NCBI RefSeq assembly: GCF_013426205.1
Contig: NC_089423.1
Coordinates: 1,364,001 to 1,428,000 of the forward strand
Length of the DNA stretch: 64,000 bases
Direction of reading: 5' to 3'
Origin: Metarhizium brunneum
Taxonomy: Eukaryota > Ascomycota > Sordariomycetes > Hypocreales > Clavicipitaceae
Shown: in pieces, positions 1 to 14,638 of the stretch
Layout: every line of letters starts with the position of its first letter
How positions within the stretch are numbered: the first letter of the stretch is position 1
Position numbers and translations under genes: made by a program
The notes under the pieces: model-generated
What the model saw: only the letters and a program-made list of their open reading frames with translations
Told to the model about the DNA's origin: nothing
Database searches by the model: none

Positions 1-1126
1 CATGCAAAAGCAGTCTTGCACCCCAGAGCTGCGCATCCCAGACTAACCATGAATATAATAAGGGAGGGCGTGTGCCCATGTTCAGACCAGGTACATGAAT
101 CTTCGGAAAAGATACAACGGTTCAAAGTATCCCACTTGCTCCCACGGTCTCTGCAGTCATGTGAGGGCATTGTACATGTGCGCTGCCATTCAAATGCACG
201 AGGAAACGCACAGGAAGGCGCAGGGGGGGAGGAGAAGGAGAAGAAGAAAAGAAGGAGAAGAAACAAAATAAACAACGAATTAAACGAAAAGGGGTGTGTG
301 TCGCCGCGTCTGGATGTGACAAATGATGGTGGCGTCTCGTCTTCGACCGCGTGCCACCAAGGACTGACTGCACTGCACGGTATCACAACATTATACTTAA
401 ACTAGGCTCGTCTAGTTATCCCCCGAAGCACATCTCGGTGTCACCACGCTGTGCCTTGTTTGCGAAACCATGGGCTTTTCGTTGATGGCAACCAGCGATG
501 GGCGCATGTATGTACCACTCGGCATGCATCGTCGTGAGGCGGCTAATGTCTCCCACGGGTGTCTCGACTATTGGTCATTGGTGGCGGCAATTTTCCATGG
601 TCTTGGATGGCACGCGTCTTGTTTCATTCCGGCCTCTCAAACAAACGGCGCCCTTTCTTCAACTCGGCTCATCGAGACGACTGGGGTGTCCGGGAGGCCG
701 CAATACATGGGCACTGACATACAACATGGACGAAGCAATCCGCGGAGGATAAAGACGAGACGAGACAAGACGAGACGTCTTGCATATCAGATTGATTCGC
801 CGGCGACGGTAGTAGTCGGACCGGCCTCTCTGTCATGCGGCCGGGGTGTGGCAGGGCCGCATGAACAACAAAACAAGCATGCTGGCATGCTGGCATGATA
901 AAACCTATGCTATGCCCAGATGAACAAGATGCAACTTTATGCATCGGATGCTACTGCAGATACTATCGCGCAGGCCCAATGTCCGGCACGACTACGAGCA
1001 GCGCTCTAACATGTTGGCCATGGGTCAGGTCAATCTTGCCGCGTCTCTTTTGTGCATCCGGTCTGTTCTCCATCAACGCACCTTTTGCTTCTGCCAGGCA
1101 AGTCCTTGGAGTCGCATTAGCTGGTC

Positions 1127-1154
<28 letters not shown>
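1127..1154. repeat. Poly-T tract
   Basis: A run of 28 T residues followed by GCTTTT units. It is a simple homopolymer that may vary in length between isolates or sequencing runs. Confidence 0.95.
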
Positions 1155-1157
<3 letters not shown>

Positions 1158-1278
1158 TTTGCTTTTGCCATGCCTCGATGGGGTTGGTTGCGCGAGGGCT
1201 TCGTTGCCAGAACGGCTCCCTTGGCCAGGAACTAACTGCCAACTAACTAACTACCAATAACAAGAACAATATAGCCAT

Positions 1279-1300
1279 GGGGAGGGAGGGAGGGAGGGGG
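1279..1300 (+). repeat. GGGA tandem tract, possible G-quadruplex
   Basis: At least five runs of three or more G separated by single A residues. The pattern meets the simple G3-N1-G3 rule for a possible G-quadruplex. No gene lies next to it that would give it an obvious role. Confidence 0.8.
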
Positions 1301-1550
1301 TGAAGACTGAAGAGCAGAAAGTCAGAAGGTAAAAAGTCATGCCAAGTTAGCAAGTGGAGAGATGATCATTGTTTTGGCCAAAGCAACCATTGTTTGCATG
1401 TAAAAGCAAGGACATGGGAATCGGCCCATCGTCGCATCGTCGCATCGTCGTCGGTTGAGACATGGCGCATCTTGTTCTGCCACCATTTTGTGCATTTCTT
1501 GTTTGCCCTCTCACGGCACCAGTTCGCAGCATCTTGCAAAACGAACGCGA

Positions 1551-1586
1551 ATGCAGATGCGGATGCGGATGCGGATGCGGATGCGA
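1551..1586. repeat. ATGCRR hexanucleotide tandem repeat
   Basis: Six consecutive 6-bp units of the form ATGCGG or ATGCAG. On one strand it would encode an alternating Asp-Ala run, but no supported gene covers it, so it is treated as a microsatellite. Confidence 0.9.
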
Positions 1587-2044
1587 CTGCAACTCCAACT
1601 TGCAGCGGGAATCTGAACCCGGCCCCCGGCCCATCACTTGTCAACTTTCTTGCGCCATCGAGGACCGCGGCAGAATGACTATGCATACAGATATATAACA
1701 AGGCCCTGGAAGAACCCATGCCATCGATGCCCTCTCGACCAGCTTCGCCCAAGTGTGGTACGGACTAGGGTCACCAGTTAGAACCAACAGAGAGCCATCA
1801 GAGTGGCACACTGGACACTGTTCCGCATTCCCAAACTTTTGGTCCCCCGGTCTGATGTTTGTGTCGAATCGTTTTTTATAGACTGCTCATACTATTCTCC
1901 GGCCATGTTATCCGGAAGCACACCAAGGTACATTGGCGTCAGCTTGGGATACCATGTCGCATGTTTCTTGCATCACGCTGATGAACCCTGCATGTGCGGC
2001 ATAATTTTCATCTCCCGTGCCGCGTATTGCCAAGTTGCCGTGTC

Positions 2045-2070
2045 CTTTTCTTTTCTTTTCTTTTCTTTTC
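2045..2070. repeat. CTTTT pentanucleotide repeat
   Basis: Five units of CTTTT in a row, a plain microsatellite in gene-poor DNA. Confidence 0.9.
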
Positions 2071-5000
2071 CTTTCTTGGGTTCCTTGATGTCTTTTTGTT
2101 CGTCGTATTTCTTCTGCCATTTCGGGCCAAAATACCCGGTGATATCAGCAGCGGGAGTGCCGCGTAGCTTCTCCAGCGTTTCGTTCCATCAGTGACATGC
2201 CAATACAGCCGGGAGAACACAATGCATAGTCCAAGTCACACCTTCTAGTAGTAGTACCGATCCCCGGCATAGCTTTCAAGGCACATTTGTCCCACCTTGG
2301 GCAGGGGGGTGAGTCACCAACGACTCGTCGACTCCAAACTGATAGGTGCCTATTCGCCTTCAGAGAAGAACTTCCGGCGCCTGAAAACAAGATTTTGACA
2401 AATTCATACCATGTGGGCTTGTAGGCCTGGTAGGTCTCGATTAGAGAGACGCGATTCGGTGGCAGCACTCACATTTTCAATCATGTGAGTGTCAGATCAG
2501 ACATCAGAACCAAACTGTGCCGCTTTGCGGCTCAATGCTGCTTGCATAACGCGACCACGGATGGTCGCCAAGTGGAAGGTTTTGCCTCGAATCCTGCATA
2601 GGGACCGGTCACAACTATTAGCAGATAGAGCTTCTGCTTCACTTCACCGTAGGTACAGTCTCGTAGTAAGTCTTTGGAAAACCAAGCTACACTGTCAGTT
2701 GCGCCTTTGACCCGGCTGCACGAAATATTTGTCCCAACAAGGTCCCTGGCCAAGGTTAGATATACTGCGAAGTTTCGGCCCAAGGAAATGGGGTTGATAG
2801 TTGATTTACTAACCTCCCAAGTCAATACCTCCCGCCGACAGAACGGCAACACGTCCTCGTAGTGAACATGGCCGCGGATACTTCAGACACAACTGTGAGC
2901 ACGACATATGCAAAGCACAAGCCTCTCTTCAACAAGACTGAGCCATCTGTGACTCGGTAGTTTGCCTGAACCAGAGTTGCCCTCCCGCATCTTCTTGGTG
3001 TGTGTTTTGTCTGGGACAAACGTTGAGAATATGCGCTTCGGTCCTGGCAACGTTGGGCAGATTCGGTTGCACACGGATGCTGACCGGTCAAGAATACCGA
3101 CAAAACCCATTCGAGTCCCCCGATCGTCTTGCGTGGTGTGACACGTTCTGCCAACTGCATCCCGCAGGCCAACTTGCTACGGTCGTGCAAAAATGGTTCG
3201 CGGCCAGGTGCATGCGACGGTACCAGAATTGGAATTCCGTGGTATCCAAGGCCTCTGTCTGCGGTCGACCGATCAGTTCTCTTTTGGACTTCAAACAGGA
3301 TCTGCATATTTTGACTCCAGATGCAAGTAAAAGGACCATTGTCACATCTCTCCGTCCAGTAGCATAGAGTGCCTGAGCTACAGAGCACCCTGCAATACTT
3401 GAATTCAACAAGTCTGGCGAGGCAGCAGAAACGACTAGCCATTCAACATTTCCGTCTTGCTGGCTTGTGCATATCTGTGTTGTGAAACGAACCCAGGAAT
3501 ATGGCAGGGCTCCGCAGGGCTGCGGCGTGCATGTTCGGAATACCCTCATCTGCAACATCAAAGGAAACTCTTCGGAATGCCTGGTGAGACGCGGCAGGCA
3601 TAAACGTGGCTTGAATGATGCAGAATTACCCGGCGCATGGCCTGCAAGCCCCGGAAGCCTGTGTACTTGGCGCATGGCCGTGAAAGAAGAGAGAGGCCGT
3701 CTCCAGCGTTCGATCGTCAACATACCCCAGGTGTGAGGCGTTTCACTAGAGATGCAGTCAGCTACTACTCCGTTCAATTACTGAGCCTCATCCATCAGAA
3801 CAAATGGAGCCTTACCAACAGGGCTCTCTGTCTCCTGCGCGCGTTTCTCCCCCCTCGACAGCCGTCCAAAAATGAACCCTCCTTCCTCAGTCCATGACAG
3901 TTGAGGCGTCTGTCGTGCATGATTGAAATCTCAACTCCGACCCCACACCGGTCTGAATTGGATCCGGATAGTATGCCATTGGGCCTGTGAAGATGGGAGG
4001 CGAAATGGGAGATTGCCCATGACAAATGGGCTATGGCTATGCAATGCAGCAATGCAGCCCCCTTGTGCTTGTGCGGAATATGAGGTAGCAGTGCTTCTCC
4101 TGTCACACCTCGCATAGATCTACTGCCGTGTAACACGAGCGTTGAGCCGGCATGCCCAATGACTTGGGCATATTGGTCTTGTCACACAAGCGGTGAAAGC
4201 TGAAGAGACAAATATAGCAGCGGTTATGGTGATTGCCGATGCACAATCTTGCCGCGCAAATCAGCCGCTACGTCATTCTATTGCCAGCAGCGTTGTCGAT
4301 GCCAATCACCGAGAGGCCGGACCATGCTCATCTCCAAGGCCTGTGTAGCCCCCGCGAAGAGAGTTTTTTGCGTCGTCGGCCTTTTGTCAACAAGAGGAAA
4401 ATGAGAAGTCGCCTCAGCCCGTCTCAACCGAGCTATCATGATGTGTCGACAAGTGGCCCGTCGGGAGGTATCACTATGCGGAGTAGTAACCGCCATACTC
4501 TGGAGCTTTGCCAAAACCCGAAACATTTTGCTGGCAGATCATCTGCGGATCAATGTATGGGAGCTTTGGAACGAATCACACACATGGTTATTGTGGATGG
4601 ATGAGAGACGCATCATCCCAACGTGTATGTACTCACATAGCCGCAACAGCAACCACAGCGACATCACATCACCGGTATGACATCTTTGAATAAGGATCAA
4701 GTTGAAAGAGATTCGTCATGAAAGTTTCTAAGTTGTTTCAATGGCCGTGAAACTGTAGTCGGCTCTGCAGTACTCTACTACCACGGGTCAGCTCCTTCAT
4801 TATATTCTGAGCAGCACAAACTCTCCCAATGTATTTCGTGTGCTAATTCCATGTTGGGGTTATCAGGAACATCTCCAAGTTACACAGCATAGAAAGTGGG
4901 TTCTCGTACCAGCAAAGAGAACAATTGGCAACGCGCAAGTCAATCAATACTCTTCGCAGGTTCAAAGGAAAAGCAAGACAGCTGTAACAAACTGTACCAT

Positions 5001-7497
5001 GGTTAACAGTAGGTAGTATAATACTCACTTAGGGTATTGTAGTAAGCGAATAACTTCCTTCGCATGACCGCGAGTGAGGCAGCAACACAGGGGGACTCGG
5101 TCATTGCACGTTTGTGGGCGCCCCAATCAAACAACATGCAACTAACTGTTAGACAACGATGAAAGTCTCTTACCAAATCTCTAGCTTCATTCCTACAACG
5201 CGTGGCAAGTAGTATAGCGAATAGCGCGGTGGCTTCATTCAGGGACTAAGAGATATGCACTCCATTCAGTTCTAGACTTCGTAGTACTAGTGTAAGCCAA
5301 CGGAAAGTAACGATGGGACTTTCACCTTCCCACAGCCCAGCTAGCCAAGACTCAGCCGCAGGGGAAAGCTCAGGGTTCCTTGTCCTTCTTCCCAGGCGTT
5401 TGTTCCTGTGGAGAGAAACAAAGGAGATACCCACAGTTGATACCCACTGGTTCCTGGCAATGGACCTAAAAGCCAATACCAGCCAACGGGTTTGAGGTTG
5501 AATCCCAAACCATAAACCCGCCCATACGGTGATGCATACTACAAAGCATCCCGCTTCAATGTCCTCCGAGTGGCGTCATAAGCCCCTGCTCACACTAGCA
5601 ATACTTTTGTCAAAAATGGCGAGATACGCAAGTAGTACCCACGGCAGAGTCGGGTGGTCGAATGGCAGGTAGGATATTGCAATTGAGAGATGGCGTGACT
5701 CCTTACGAAGCGGGACTGCTGGCCATCGGGCAGTTTCCAGGGCCGCGCTGCCATGATTTTCGATCGACTGTAGGAGTTATTAGGATGTTTTTGTCCGGGG
5801 GGCGCTGTCTCAACACAGGCCATTCCTATTTGGTCGCCAAAATATCCCGAAAACTACGGGAAGTCAAAAGGATCTTGCATATCAAGCAGAATCCATGGTA
5901 CCATGACCGGTAGTTCCCGGTACCTTGTTGTCCTACCGCTTTGATGCCTGTCAGCATGGTCGAAGTCAATCGCGAAATGCTCGGAAACAGAGCCCATTTG
6001 CTGTTTCCGCATGGTCTCCTTGCTGATCGCAAATCATCCATAGTTGCCACCAGCCGATATCCACACGCACGATGAGGCTTTCATGCTTTGACAAGCAAGC
6101 TATGATAACCGTAAGTAGATCTAATCCGAGGATGAATAGTGGGGTGGTAGTAGGGCGAGATATCTGCTGGGCAAAGGGCCGCTTTGACGATGAGAGGTGC
6201 TGTCACTTCAGAAACAGCTGTTGAGTTGCATTTTGATAATAATTTGCCCGTGTCAACATGTCGATCAGGAAACCGTCCACCTTTCCCACTTCTCCCGGGT
6301 CTCGCGAACGTAGGAAGCGGCCACGTGCAGTCACGTGATATGCGGGGGACCCAAATCTTTGAGTTCGCATCCTGCCAGCCGGATCCCGGGGGCATGGATA
6401 TGGTGGGATGTGGTGCGCAAGCTCGGGCGGGGCGTTTACATCTGTGCGTGATATGGTTCTGAATCTCCGATAAGGCAGTGCGGCGGCACCACCACCAACT
6501 AGCTCGGGCAGACAAGATCGCCATGTGCCTGCCTCGATGGAGCAGAACGTCCAGCCAGAGACGGTCGTTTTCCGGCTTCCATGGGATCCATGGACTCAAC
6601 CGAGTGGCCGCCTTCCATATTCTGCGTACATATGTGTGTATGTACACACGCACCCCATTCGATACCGGAAACGCCTGCCTAGCCTATCGTAAGATGGCGC
6701 CTCCTTTAAGAAGCGAGGGCTTTGCACCTAGTTGAAAGATCGGCACCTGCGAATATAAACTAGAGAGCTGTCAGAACATTTGTGGCGTGAGACTTGAAGT
6801 TCCCCGAGCATTCGGCAAAGGTGATCGGCCGGCAAAGAGTCCCAATGACAAGACGGTCAAGCGGCGAAGATGCAGTACGCAGAGAGAAGGGGGGATAACT
6901 AACGCACTAGAGCGACTTGGAGACACGCCCCGACCTGGGTTCCCCTTATCTGTTGACTAGCATCGAACTAGCCGGGTAGTCCATCATGTAACACCGCGGC
7001 GTGTGTGGTTGACCAATTCGCTCTGAATTGAGGCTGTCTTGCGAAGTTAAGAGGTGAGACAAGTGCTACGTAGTTCAGCTGGACAACGTCTACTAGTGGT
7101 ACGTACATTAATAGCCCGTCTTGTCTTGGTAGCGTGCCTATTGGGCACTGGGCAGGCGCACTTGGCCGCGCCTCGGTAAGCGTCAGGTGAAACCGTGAAA
7201 CGCCCCGCATGCGATTTTCTCCGTGGTTTACCCAGCAATAGAGACGATGCCGCTAATAAGGAGCATCCGCAAAAGTTTCAGCATACGGTAGGTCTTGACG
7301 TGCGTCCTGGAAAACTTGACCATCCGGAACTGGCGGACGGGTATTAATCCACCGTCGATCGCGGACCATTCCGCACATGAATCTGTCCAGTTTTCAGCTC
7401 ACATGTTGTGGAAAGTTTAGGGGAATGAAATTGCTGGAAACCAACAATTAAAGGGGGTAGCAATAGCAATGTCACCGTCATGGCCCAACACCATCAT

Positions 7498-7529
7498 GAG
7501 TCGAGTGTATGTATGTACATACTCGACTC
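7498..7529. repeat. Nested inverted repeat around GTATGTACATAC
   Basis: Nine-base arms GAGTCGAGT (7498-7506) and ACTCGACTC (7521-7529) are exact reverse complements. Between and overlapping them lies the perfect 12-bp palindrome GTATGTACATAC at 7511-7522. The structure could fold as a hairpin or present two half-sites to a dimeric DNA-binding protein. No supported gene is adjacent. Confidence 0.85.
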
Positions 7530-10500
7530 CAATAATGGCATTCCCCAGGCCACATGTTTGGTGTTGTAAAGGAGAAAACAGAACATCCAGCAAATTAGGA
7601 CATCCACTTGCAGGAGGACTCCACTTTTGGCAGAGTCGTTAAACACACTCGATTACCCCAAAGTCCATCTGAGACCGTGTAATTCGAATGGTCCGCCTTC
7701 TTCGCCTTGTGGCTGGAGCTAAGCTAGCCCTCTTTGGTCCGGGTGGATGCGATTGGCCTTGGAATGCGATTGGACAGCCATCCCGAAGGACACGGAGAAG
7801 CCGTGGCGGGCTCGCGCCACTCTCACCGTTCCCGTCCCTTGGAACCCGTTGCATCAACCAACTAGCCTTCTCTGTACTCCGTAGAGCTTGTGGCTGAGCC
7901 TTGCCTCTAATTTGTCATAAGTTAACCTTTCCAACAACCTGTTTCTTGCCATGATCCGCCCGAGCCGCTTTCGTGACGCCACAAACCTTGACGGAAGCTC
8001 TGCGATGCTTAATGTAGCAAACGCAGACAAATATTCCCAAGCGGACCATGTTTAAGGCTTTACATATATGTGTGTATGAATGTACGTACAAAGTACCTGG
8101 CTGCCGCGACCGTTGTAGTATCGGTCGATTACTTACTGCCTGATACACTCGCATGATACGCCTGATGATACCGAGGACAGCACAGTACAGTCTTCTGATG
8201 ATGGTGGTGGTGCTTGACCCCGTATGGCTCGGTGTGTAGCCTTTGTATCAAGAGCTCAAGGCTTCCGTCAAAAGCCCTTTTCGATTGACATCGAGACACT
8301 CCCCGACACAGATGACGCTCCCGGTGCTTGTTCCATTGTCCGCCGGAATGTGTCTCTCAAGTAAATTTTGTAGCCGCGTTTCATTTGCATCTCGAAATTG
8401 AATTTCGAGTCATTTGAGACTTGAACTTGACGCCATTGACATAACCATGCGGGTCCATTCTCCTCCCCCGCATGTTACAGGCTCGGATTTAACTGCAACG
8501 GGACAATGCTTTCACCAACATTGAACCCAGAAGCTACGTAGAGCTTTGTGTAGCTTTGCCTGTAGTGTGCAGATTTCAGCATTTCGTTGCATGTACAACT
8601 GTAGTAACTACAATGGCATGAACGTAGATGTCAGGTGACCAAGGACCAAACAACTCGAAGACATGTGGGATTCCGGTTTCCTGCAAACTTGATCAGCCCG
8701 TCCCTGATCAATTCCGTCGATTCCGATGACATGCATCCATTGTCACACCGACTCGGGCCAAGCAGTTGCCGTGGTGCAACCCCGCGGTACATCGACTTGA
8801 CATCAACCTATGTACATACATGCATACAAAGACGTAGGCTGGACTGGGTTAGCTGCTGAGATGAACTGGCCACGGCACTTTCCGTTACAGCCACACTTAT
8901 CAAGCGTCTTGGCAAGTATGTGTTGTTATGTGTACTCTTGCGATGCGTACTAGCCAGCTTCATCATGCATGTACTCCGTAGCACTCATGTATGCTGAGGT
9001 GTGAGCTCAGTTTCAAGGCAGTGAGTGAGTTGTAGGCATCATCCCAGCGCGATGATAGCCGATACGAACTACCGTGGACCAGCATGGAAGGCGGCCAATA
9101 CCCGCTAGTGTCCTGTGGGGTAAGATGAAGGAACATTGAACCGACCTCCAATCACATAGCACCATTGATGAAATAGTCGTCCGCGTGACGGATGCTTTAC
9201 ATCCGGCGTTGTGATGGAATATGTATGCCATGCCTGGCGTCCTTGATGCAACCTGGCGATGGTGGATTGTATGCAACAAGGTGGCTTGGGTCGTCAAAGA
9301 GAATCAAGCCATAGATGGTTTCGTCGATTATTCACTCTTTGCTTCACTGGAGCCTGCGTAGCATGTAAAGCCCCTGCATGCAACCCGCATGTGGCTCGAG
9401 GCAAATGCAACTGAGACAAATTGCAGCACGAGAAGAGAAGTCGCGGATGACTGTGACCTTGCGCATCCAAATATCTTGCTGAGCGGTAGTTAGCATATTA
9501 ACAACCATGGCTTCCGTATGTACATTGAGCACAAGATGAGCGCGCTTATGTAGCATGGCTCACGGCACGTGGAGGGCCTTACCTTGATTATAAGGGAATG
9601 AACAGTTGGACCGTGCTTATTGTACCTGCATTGCCCATCGCCCATCGTTTGTATGTACTGAGTACCCGCTTGGAATAGTAGCGTGCCTGGGTAAAATAAT
9701 CTCGTACGATTACTACGTACGACTTTGAACTAAAATAGCCAACCAGTCGGCAGCAGGCTCTGTGTTTAGGTACCTCGGTACTTGATGGGCTCGCATGGCG
9801 ACCAGGATCCTGTACAAGCTCTGGGCGATGCAAAGGCGAAACACAGTCATATATCGAGCCTTTTTGCGTCCAAAGAGATGGTCGGGATGCGACTGACCGC
9901 AAATATGATAGCGCATGCAATATGTGCCTGATGAAGAGGCACCACATAACACCGTCTGCAGATACCAGGTAAACTTGGTGTCCCAGTTCATGTATGTATG
10001 TATGTACACACAGACTCCCAAAGCCATTCTGGTGTCGTGCAACGCGCCTTGATTGAAGTGGCGTTTCAAAGTATCATCGCGCCGAATCTGGTCAAGGGGG
10101 GGGCTGTGTCGCGACACACACCAAGAAACACGTGGCAGCCATCACAATTTCGAACCAGTGTTTCAAGTTTGGGCTTTCCGTGTTGATGGTAGTACTAGTA
10201 GTAAGTGAATTTGTTGACACATGTTTACGTCTCTCGTAAATTGCGTGTAGATGGTGCTCCTGAGGCCTTGTCTGTGAGCATTGGCAGGTTGGCTAGCCAG
10301 CATGCTGCCCATCCACGGGCTATGATGGAGTCGAAAGGACCGGCTGTCGGCCTTCGTCAAGGGGATATGGACACCATGTAACAATGGTGCCCGTCGTTCA
10401 TGTTACCTCAGAGACCCGCTTCTGGGTAATCGTCGAGAAGCAGCATGTCTGATCCCCAACCGTTTTGTCAGGTCAATGGACGAAGCGGGAGCACGATGGA

Positions 10501-12945
10501 TAGAGGGCTGCTGTTGTAGACCCCCAATCCGTCCTAAATATCGTACAATATTATGAGATTGGGTTATTGGTTAGTAGTACATATGTATGCGCAGTTGCCT
10601 TGTCAGGTCCAGTGGGTCGTGTGGACACTTGAAAGTCGAGAGCTGAAGGGGAAAAAACGACGGTGGCTCAATAGACCCAACTACTCCAAGCCCACGATGA
10701 ACTATGACTCGTACAGGGCGACGGGGAAAACAACAGACATGACTGTATTGGGTGATGTTGGTAGAGAGAGGAAGACCATGATGATGACGCGAGAAAGCTA
10801 GTCGTCGGCGGTTCCTTTAAATCGGGGAGCAAATTTTATTTCACCACATTTGCAGTCTTTCACTGACACGCGGAAGGAGCGAAGGAGGGACCGAGACACG
10901 GCGCAAATGACTGACTTCGTGCACATGCAAGTTTATGTTAATATGTATTACAGGGTAGGGGACGAAAGACGAAAGACAACAAATCATGTTGTATGTGCCT
11001 CTCCAAGACATGAAGTTTTCGGTGTTATCGATACTACTAGAATTGACTGCCTGGTGCTGGGTAGGCATGTCGTGTCCTCGGTTATCGGGAAACATGGGTC
11101 GTCCAAATCCCATTGTTGTGTTCACTGTTGGTTCTGGCGTACGTCTAGGCAGTGGCGGTAGCGGTCTTACCGGAAGTGGCTGGTGGCTGGATATCAATTG
11201 ATGGCGCTTCAATGCTGCCGCATGACCGCGTACGGAGTACCCATGACAGAATCAGCATTCCGGATTAGCGCTGTCCCATCCTTTAATGTTTGGTCAACTG
11301 GTTAGCATGTGCCTGCTCCGTACTCGGCGCCGACTGAGCTCCATCGTCTTCATCCCCAGGCGGCGTACGCCGGCACTATTACAAGCTCGGGACTCTTAAG
11401 CGAGCGCTGTCTTCCATGGTTACCAAAGGAAGGTTCCCAACGTGCAAAACGGCCCATGGTGACGCATGAGGCTGTACACTTGACATCGCACACACAAGTG
11501 GTGGCAGAAGCCTTTGGAAAGGGAAGGGGCGTTGGACATTTTGGGGCATCAGTTGCAAACTAAATTGAAAGGTCTCCTCTGGCTGTATTCTGTAACGATG
11601 CCCTTGAGCCTACTGCGTGTATTCTGTTAGTGTCTGTCTGTTCGCATGCACATGAAACTCACTTAGACGCGCATATGTATGTACATATGGTATGTAGCAC
11701 CATGCTGCTACATGCTGCAGTCCGCACACTGTAGATGTAAGCCTAAAGCGCCAGTTTTGCAGGGTCCAGGTCTGCGCAGACTGCAAGGCCGTCTGGCTGC
11801 GAAATGCTCGGGTACTAGTTTGGAGGCTGTTCAGCCACTGCCTTGCGGGCGTCCTTGTCTCTGGCGACGGCGTTTGCATTTTGGAAACCGTCCCTGAGCC
11901 GCGCGAAGGCGGTGCTCTTGCCTGCCGAGCACTTAAAATTTTCAACTTGGTTCCTATGATAGGGAAGCTGGCTGCCGATCCGAAACGGGCAACGCCTCGT
12001 CATTGCGGACACAGAACGGCTGACCTGGCTTGTGGTGTATGAGGCTGGGGCAACAAAATTGCCAGGACCTGGTGTGATACTCCAAGCGTATGTATGTACA
12101 CACGTAGCTGCAGCGCGAAACCGCAGCCTATTTTAGTTGACTGCACCAATTTTAAACTTTTATCAATTAATTTCCCGACCTCGTATTTGAAGCTCCAGAG
12201 AACAATGGCGAGCAGAGAATATGGCGACATAAAGGGAGAAGTCAAAAGGCTATCCCTGTATTTTTGCGAGGGCATCCGATCGTGAATAGCTGCAAGTGCA
12301 AGCATGTGAATTCTGCCACGAGTAAGTCACGGAATTACACCTTGTGCCCAAACCGCGAAGCCACGTGGGGGTTGTCAGTCCGATCCTGACCTATAGTCGC
12401 ACCTGTTAAGCACATGCAATTGCGATACTAGGCATTTGCCAATGTTGTATTTATAAACCACCTGAAATGTTCGTCCTGGCGCCAATGGTTATCGCCATCT
12501 ATAGCATCGTGAGCCAATGCGATCCAGAGGAATTTTCATGATCGGTCGCCTTCCGGGCCATGTACATACCTTATTTTCTCATTTGGAGGCTCATTAGTTG
12601 GTGCTTTGGGGCTATTAGGAAAACTCCTTCGTGTGTTGATCCCGGAACCCAGCTGCATTACCCACCAAAGGCAAGGGAGAAAATACAAGATACTAAATCA
12701 ACGTCCGCGGTTCAACTTCAAAATAAAAGCCGATAGAGAGTGGTGACGTTCAAGGTCAATTGAGTGGCGGAGTCTCAACATCCGACTAAAGCGAACAGGA
12801 CTTGTGTGTATGTCAAGTATGATCCAAAACGAAGCAGCTTCACATGATTCCTTCCTAAATTTGATGGTTCAACTTCCCTGATCAGCAGCTGCCAGTATGC
12901 GGTGGATCTGGCTGTCCATCAGGGTGCCTGTTGTTACCTGCCTAA

Positions 12946-12957
12946 GTACCTAGGTAC
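12946..12957. repeat. Palindrome GTACCTAGGTAC
   Basis: A perfect 12-bp palindrome. Related AGGTAC, CTTAGG and TAGTAGTAGTACT elements lie within the following 130 bp (about 13000-13080), so it sits in a local cluster of short palindromic motifs. Confidence 0.85.
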
Positions 12958-14606
12958 GTACCCAAGAATAGTAGCTGTGACAGCGGGCATTAGGAGGAAA
13001 CTACTAGTAGTAGTACTAATCTGACGAAGCGACATGGGGTAACCACTACCTAAGCACATACTTAGGCACTTAGTAGGCAGAGATAACTTGGCCCGGATCG
13101 ACGTTGTACACTCCACCGCTTGTCATCGCATCGCATCTCATCGCAATCGCCTCGAAACCACACTGCTCTAACCCCCAGAAAGCCCACAAGCCCGCAGAGG
13201 AGACAACACCCTCCGGTGGACTTCTTGTCTAGCACCAGGAACAGGCCTGTTGGTGGGTAACAAGGTTTCAAGATTGGCAATGTCCGCACACCGGAAGAAC
13301 TAGCAGGCCGAAGGTGGGCTTTACCAGCACAACTGGCCCGTCGATACCGCAGGGTCTAGGGAGTTTCCAACTGAGCTAGTGGCTGGCAAGCCTGCATTCG
13401 TTATTCCAAGTTTGAATGGGCGACACTGTTGAAGCATCATACTCTGGGTTCAGAGCCAGACTGAACTTTGGAGTCAAGTGAGTCTTGGGAGAATACCCGC
13501 TCCCCACAGCACCAATTCACATCTTTGAATATTGATGGGCCTCTCTTGACGGGGTCCGTGATTTCGACCTATGTGTTCTGACAGCCGTCACTCACACACC
13601 CTCCTTAAAATAGGATCCTCTGTGCCCTGAAACGGGGCCCCTGGCGACGAAAGGGTGTTGGCGAGCGCTGGGGGACGCAGGGTTGCGGTGGTGCGAACGC
13701 AGAGTAGTGCGTCTCGTGCAGAAACAATAATTCTGCATCTGGTCTGCATCACTCTTTTCGGCGTCTGAGGGCAGAATGGGCTAAGCCGACGGGGTCAAAC
13801 ATAGGCAGCCCTACCGAGTCCCAGCTGGACGGAGGTGGAAACACGCGGACCAGGCATGTCGCAATGGGAGAATGACAGGCTTGAAGAAAAAGTAACCTTG
13901 CACAGGATCAATGACAAGCTTGAACACTTGTGCCGAGCAGCCTCTTCCGTACCAGCAAGCTCCACGGCGAACGGAAGAAGACCATGGAGCCGTCCTCCGT
14001 CTTGCAATGTCGAGTCGGCCGAGCTGGATCGCAACCCTACCAACTGGCAGGCTTGATAATCTTCTGATAAGCTACGTCGCGTGGGAAAAGGGTGGCAATG
14101 GTTATTGCTAGTCTGCGCCAACTCACGGCGCCGGTCGGCTTGGCTATTTTGCCCCCCGAGGGAGGCACTCTGGGGTACAGCGAGACAAAGAGGGATAAAA
14201 ACAAAGGACGCTATTCTCTCCTTGTCCTATCATGGCACGACGTTGAAATGACATGACGGTGTGTTTACCAGCGGTCATAATGCATCATCTGCCAAGCATG
14301 GTGACATGCTCTCGGAGGTAGCATTGTCGCTCTTTGCCTATCATGATCTATCCGGTACGGGTTCGGCAAGCATCTGTGAAGGAACACGACTCAGCATGCC
14401 TGCTCGCTGCCGTGCAGATCCCTGGTCCGCATCGGCCGTAGCAGATGATGATGCTTCCGCTCGTGATGGGCCAATGCCAGGTTCCGGGGACTGGCCTCTC
14501 CTCTTTTTGGCTATCGTCACCACAAACACTCATATGTACAAACACCACAAGGCCAACAGGACCCCCTCTAATTGTCGATTGTCACATGCCGTGCTGCAAC
14601 CATACT

Positions 14607-14638
14607 GTATGTACATACATACATGTACATACATACAG
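14607..14638. repeat. GTATGTACATAC palindrome followed by TACA-rich repeats
   Basis: A perfect 12-bp palindrome at 14607-14618 is followed by further ATACATGTACATACATACA units. This is one of five exact copies of the palindrome in the left block. Confidence 0.85.

Larger units (their letters stand above)
1..6000. other. Gene-poor DNA, left part
   Basis: No supportable gene was found here. Open frames of up to about 230 codons occur (for example on the minus strand between 2.8 and 3.8 kb), but their translations show no recognisable domain, no signal peptide and no fungal intron pattern, and overlapping frames on both strands are equally open. The stretch contains simple-sequence tracts (listed separately) and looks like ordinary mixed-composition DNA rather than strongly AT-rich RIP-mutated repeats. 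Confidence 0.6.

Noticed and set aside
2822..3777. Two overlapping minus-strand open frames of 206 and 229 codons
   Set aside because: No domain, signal or intron pattern; other frames over the same DNA are also open and the translations look random.
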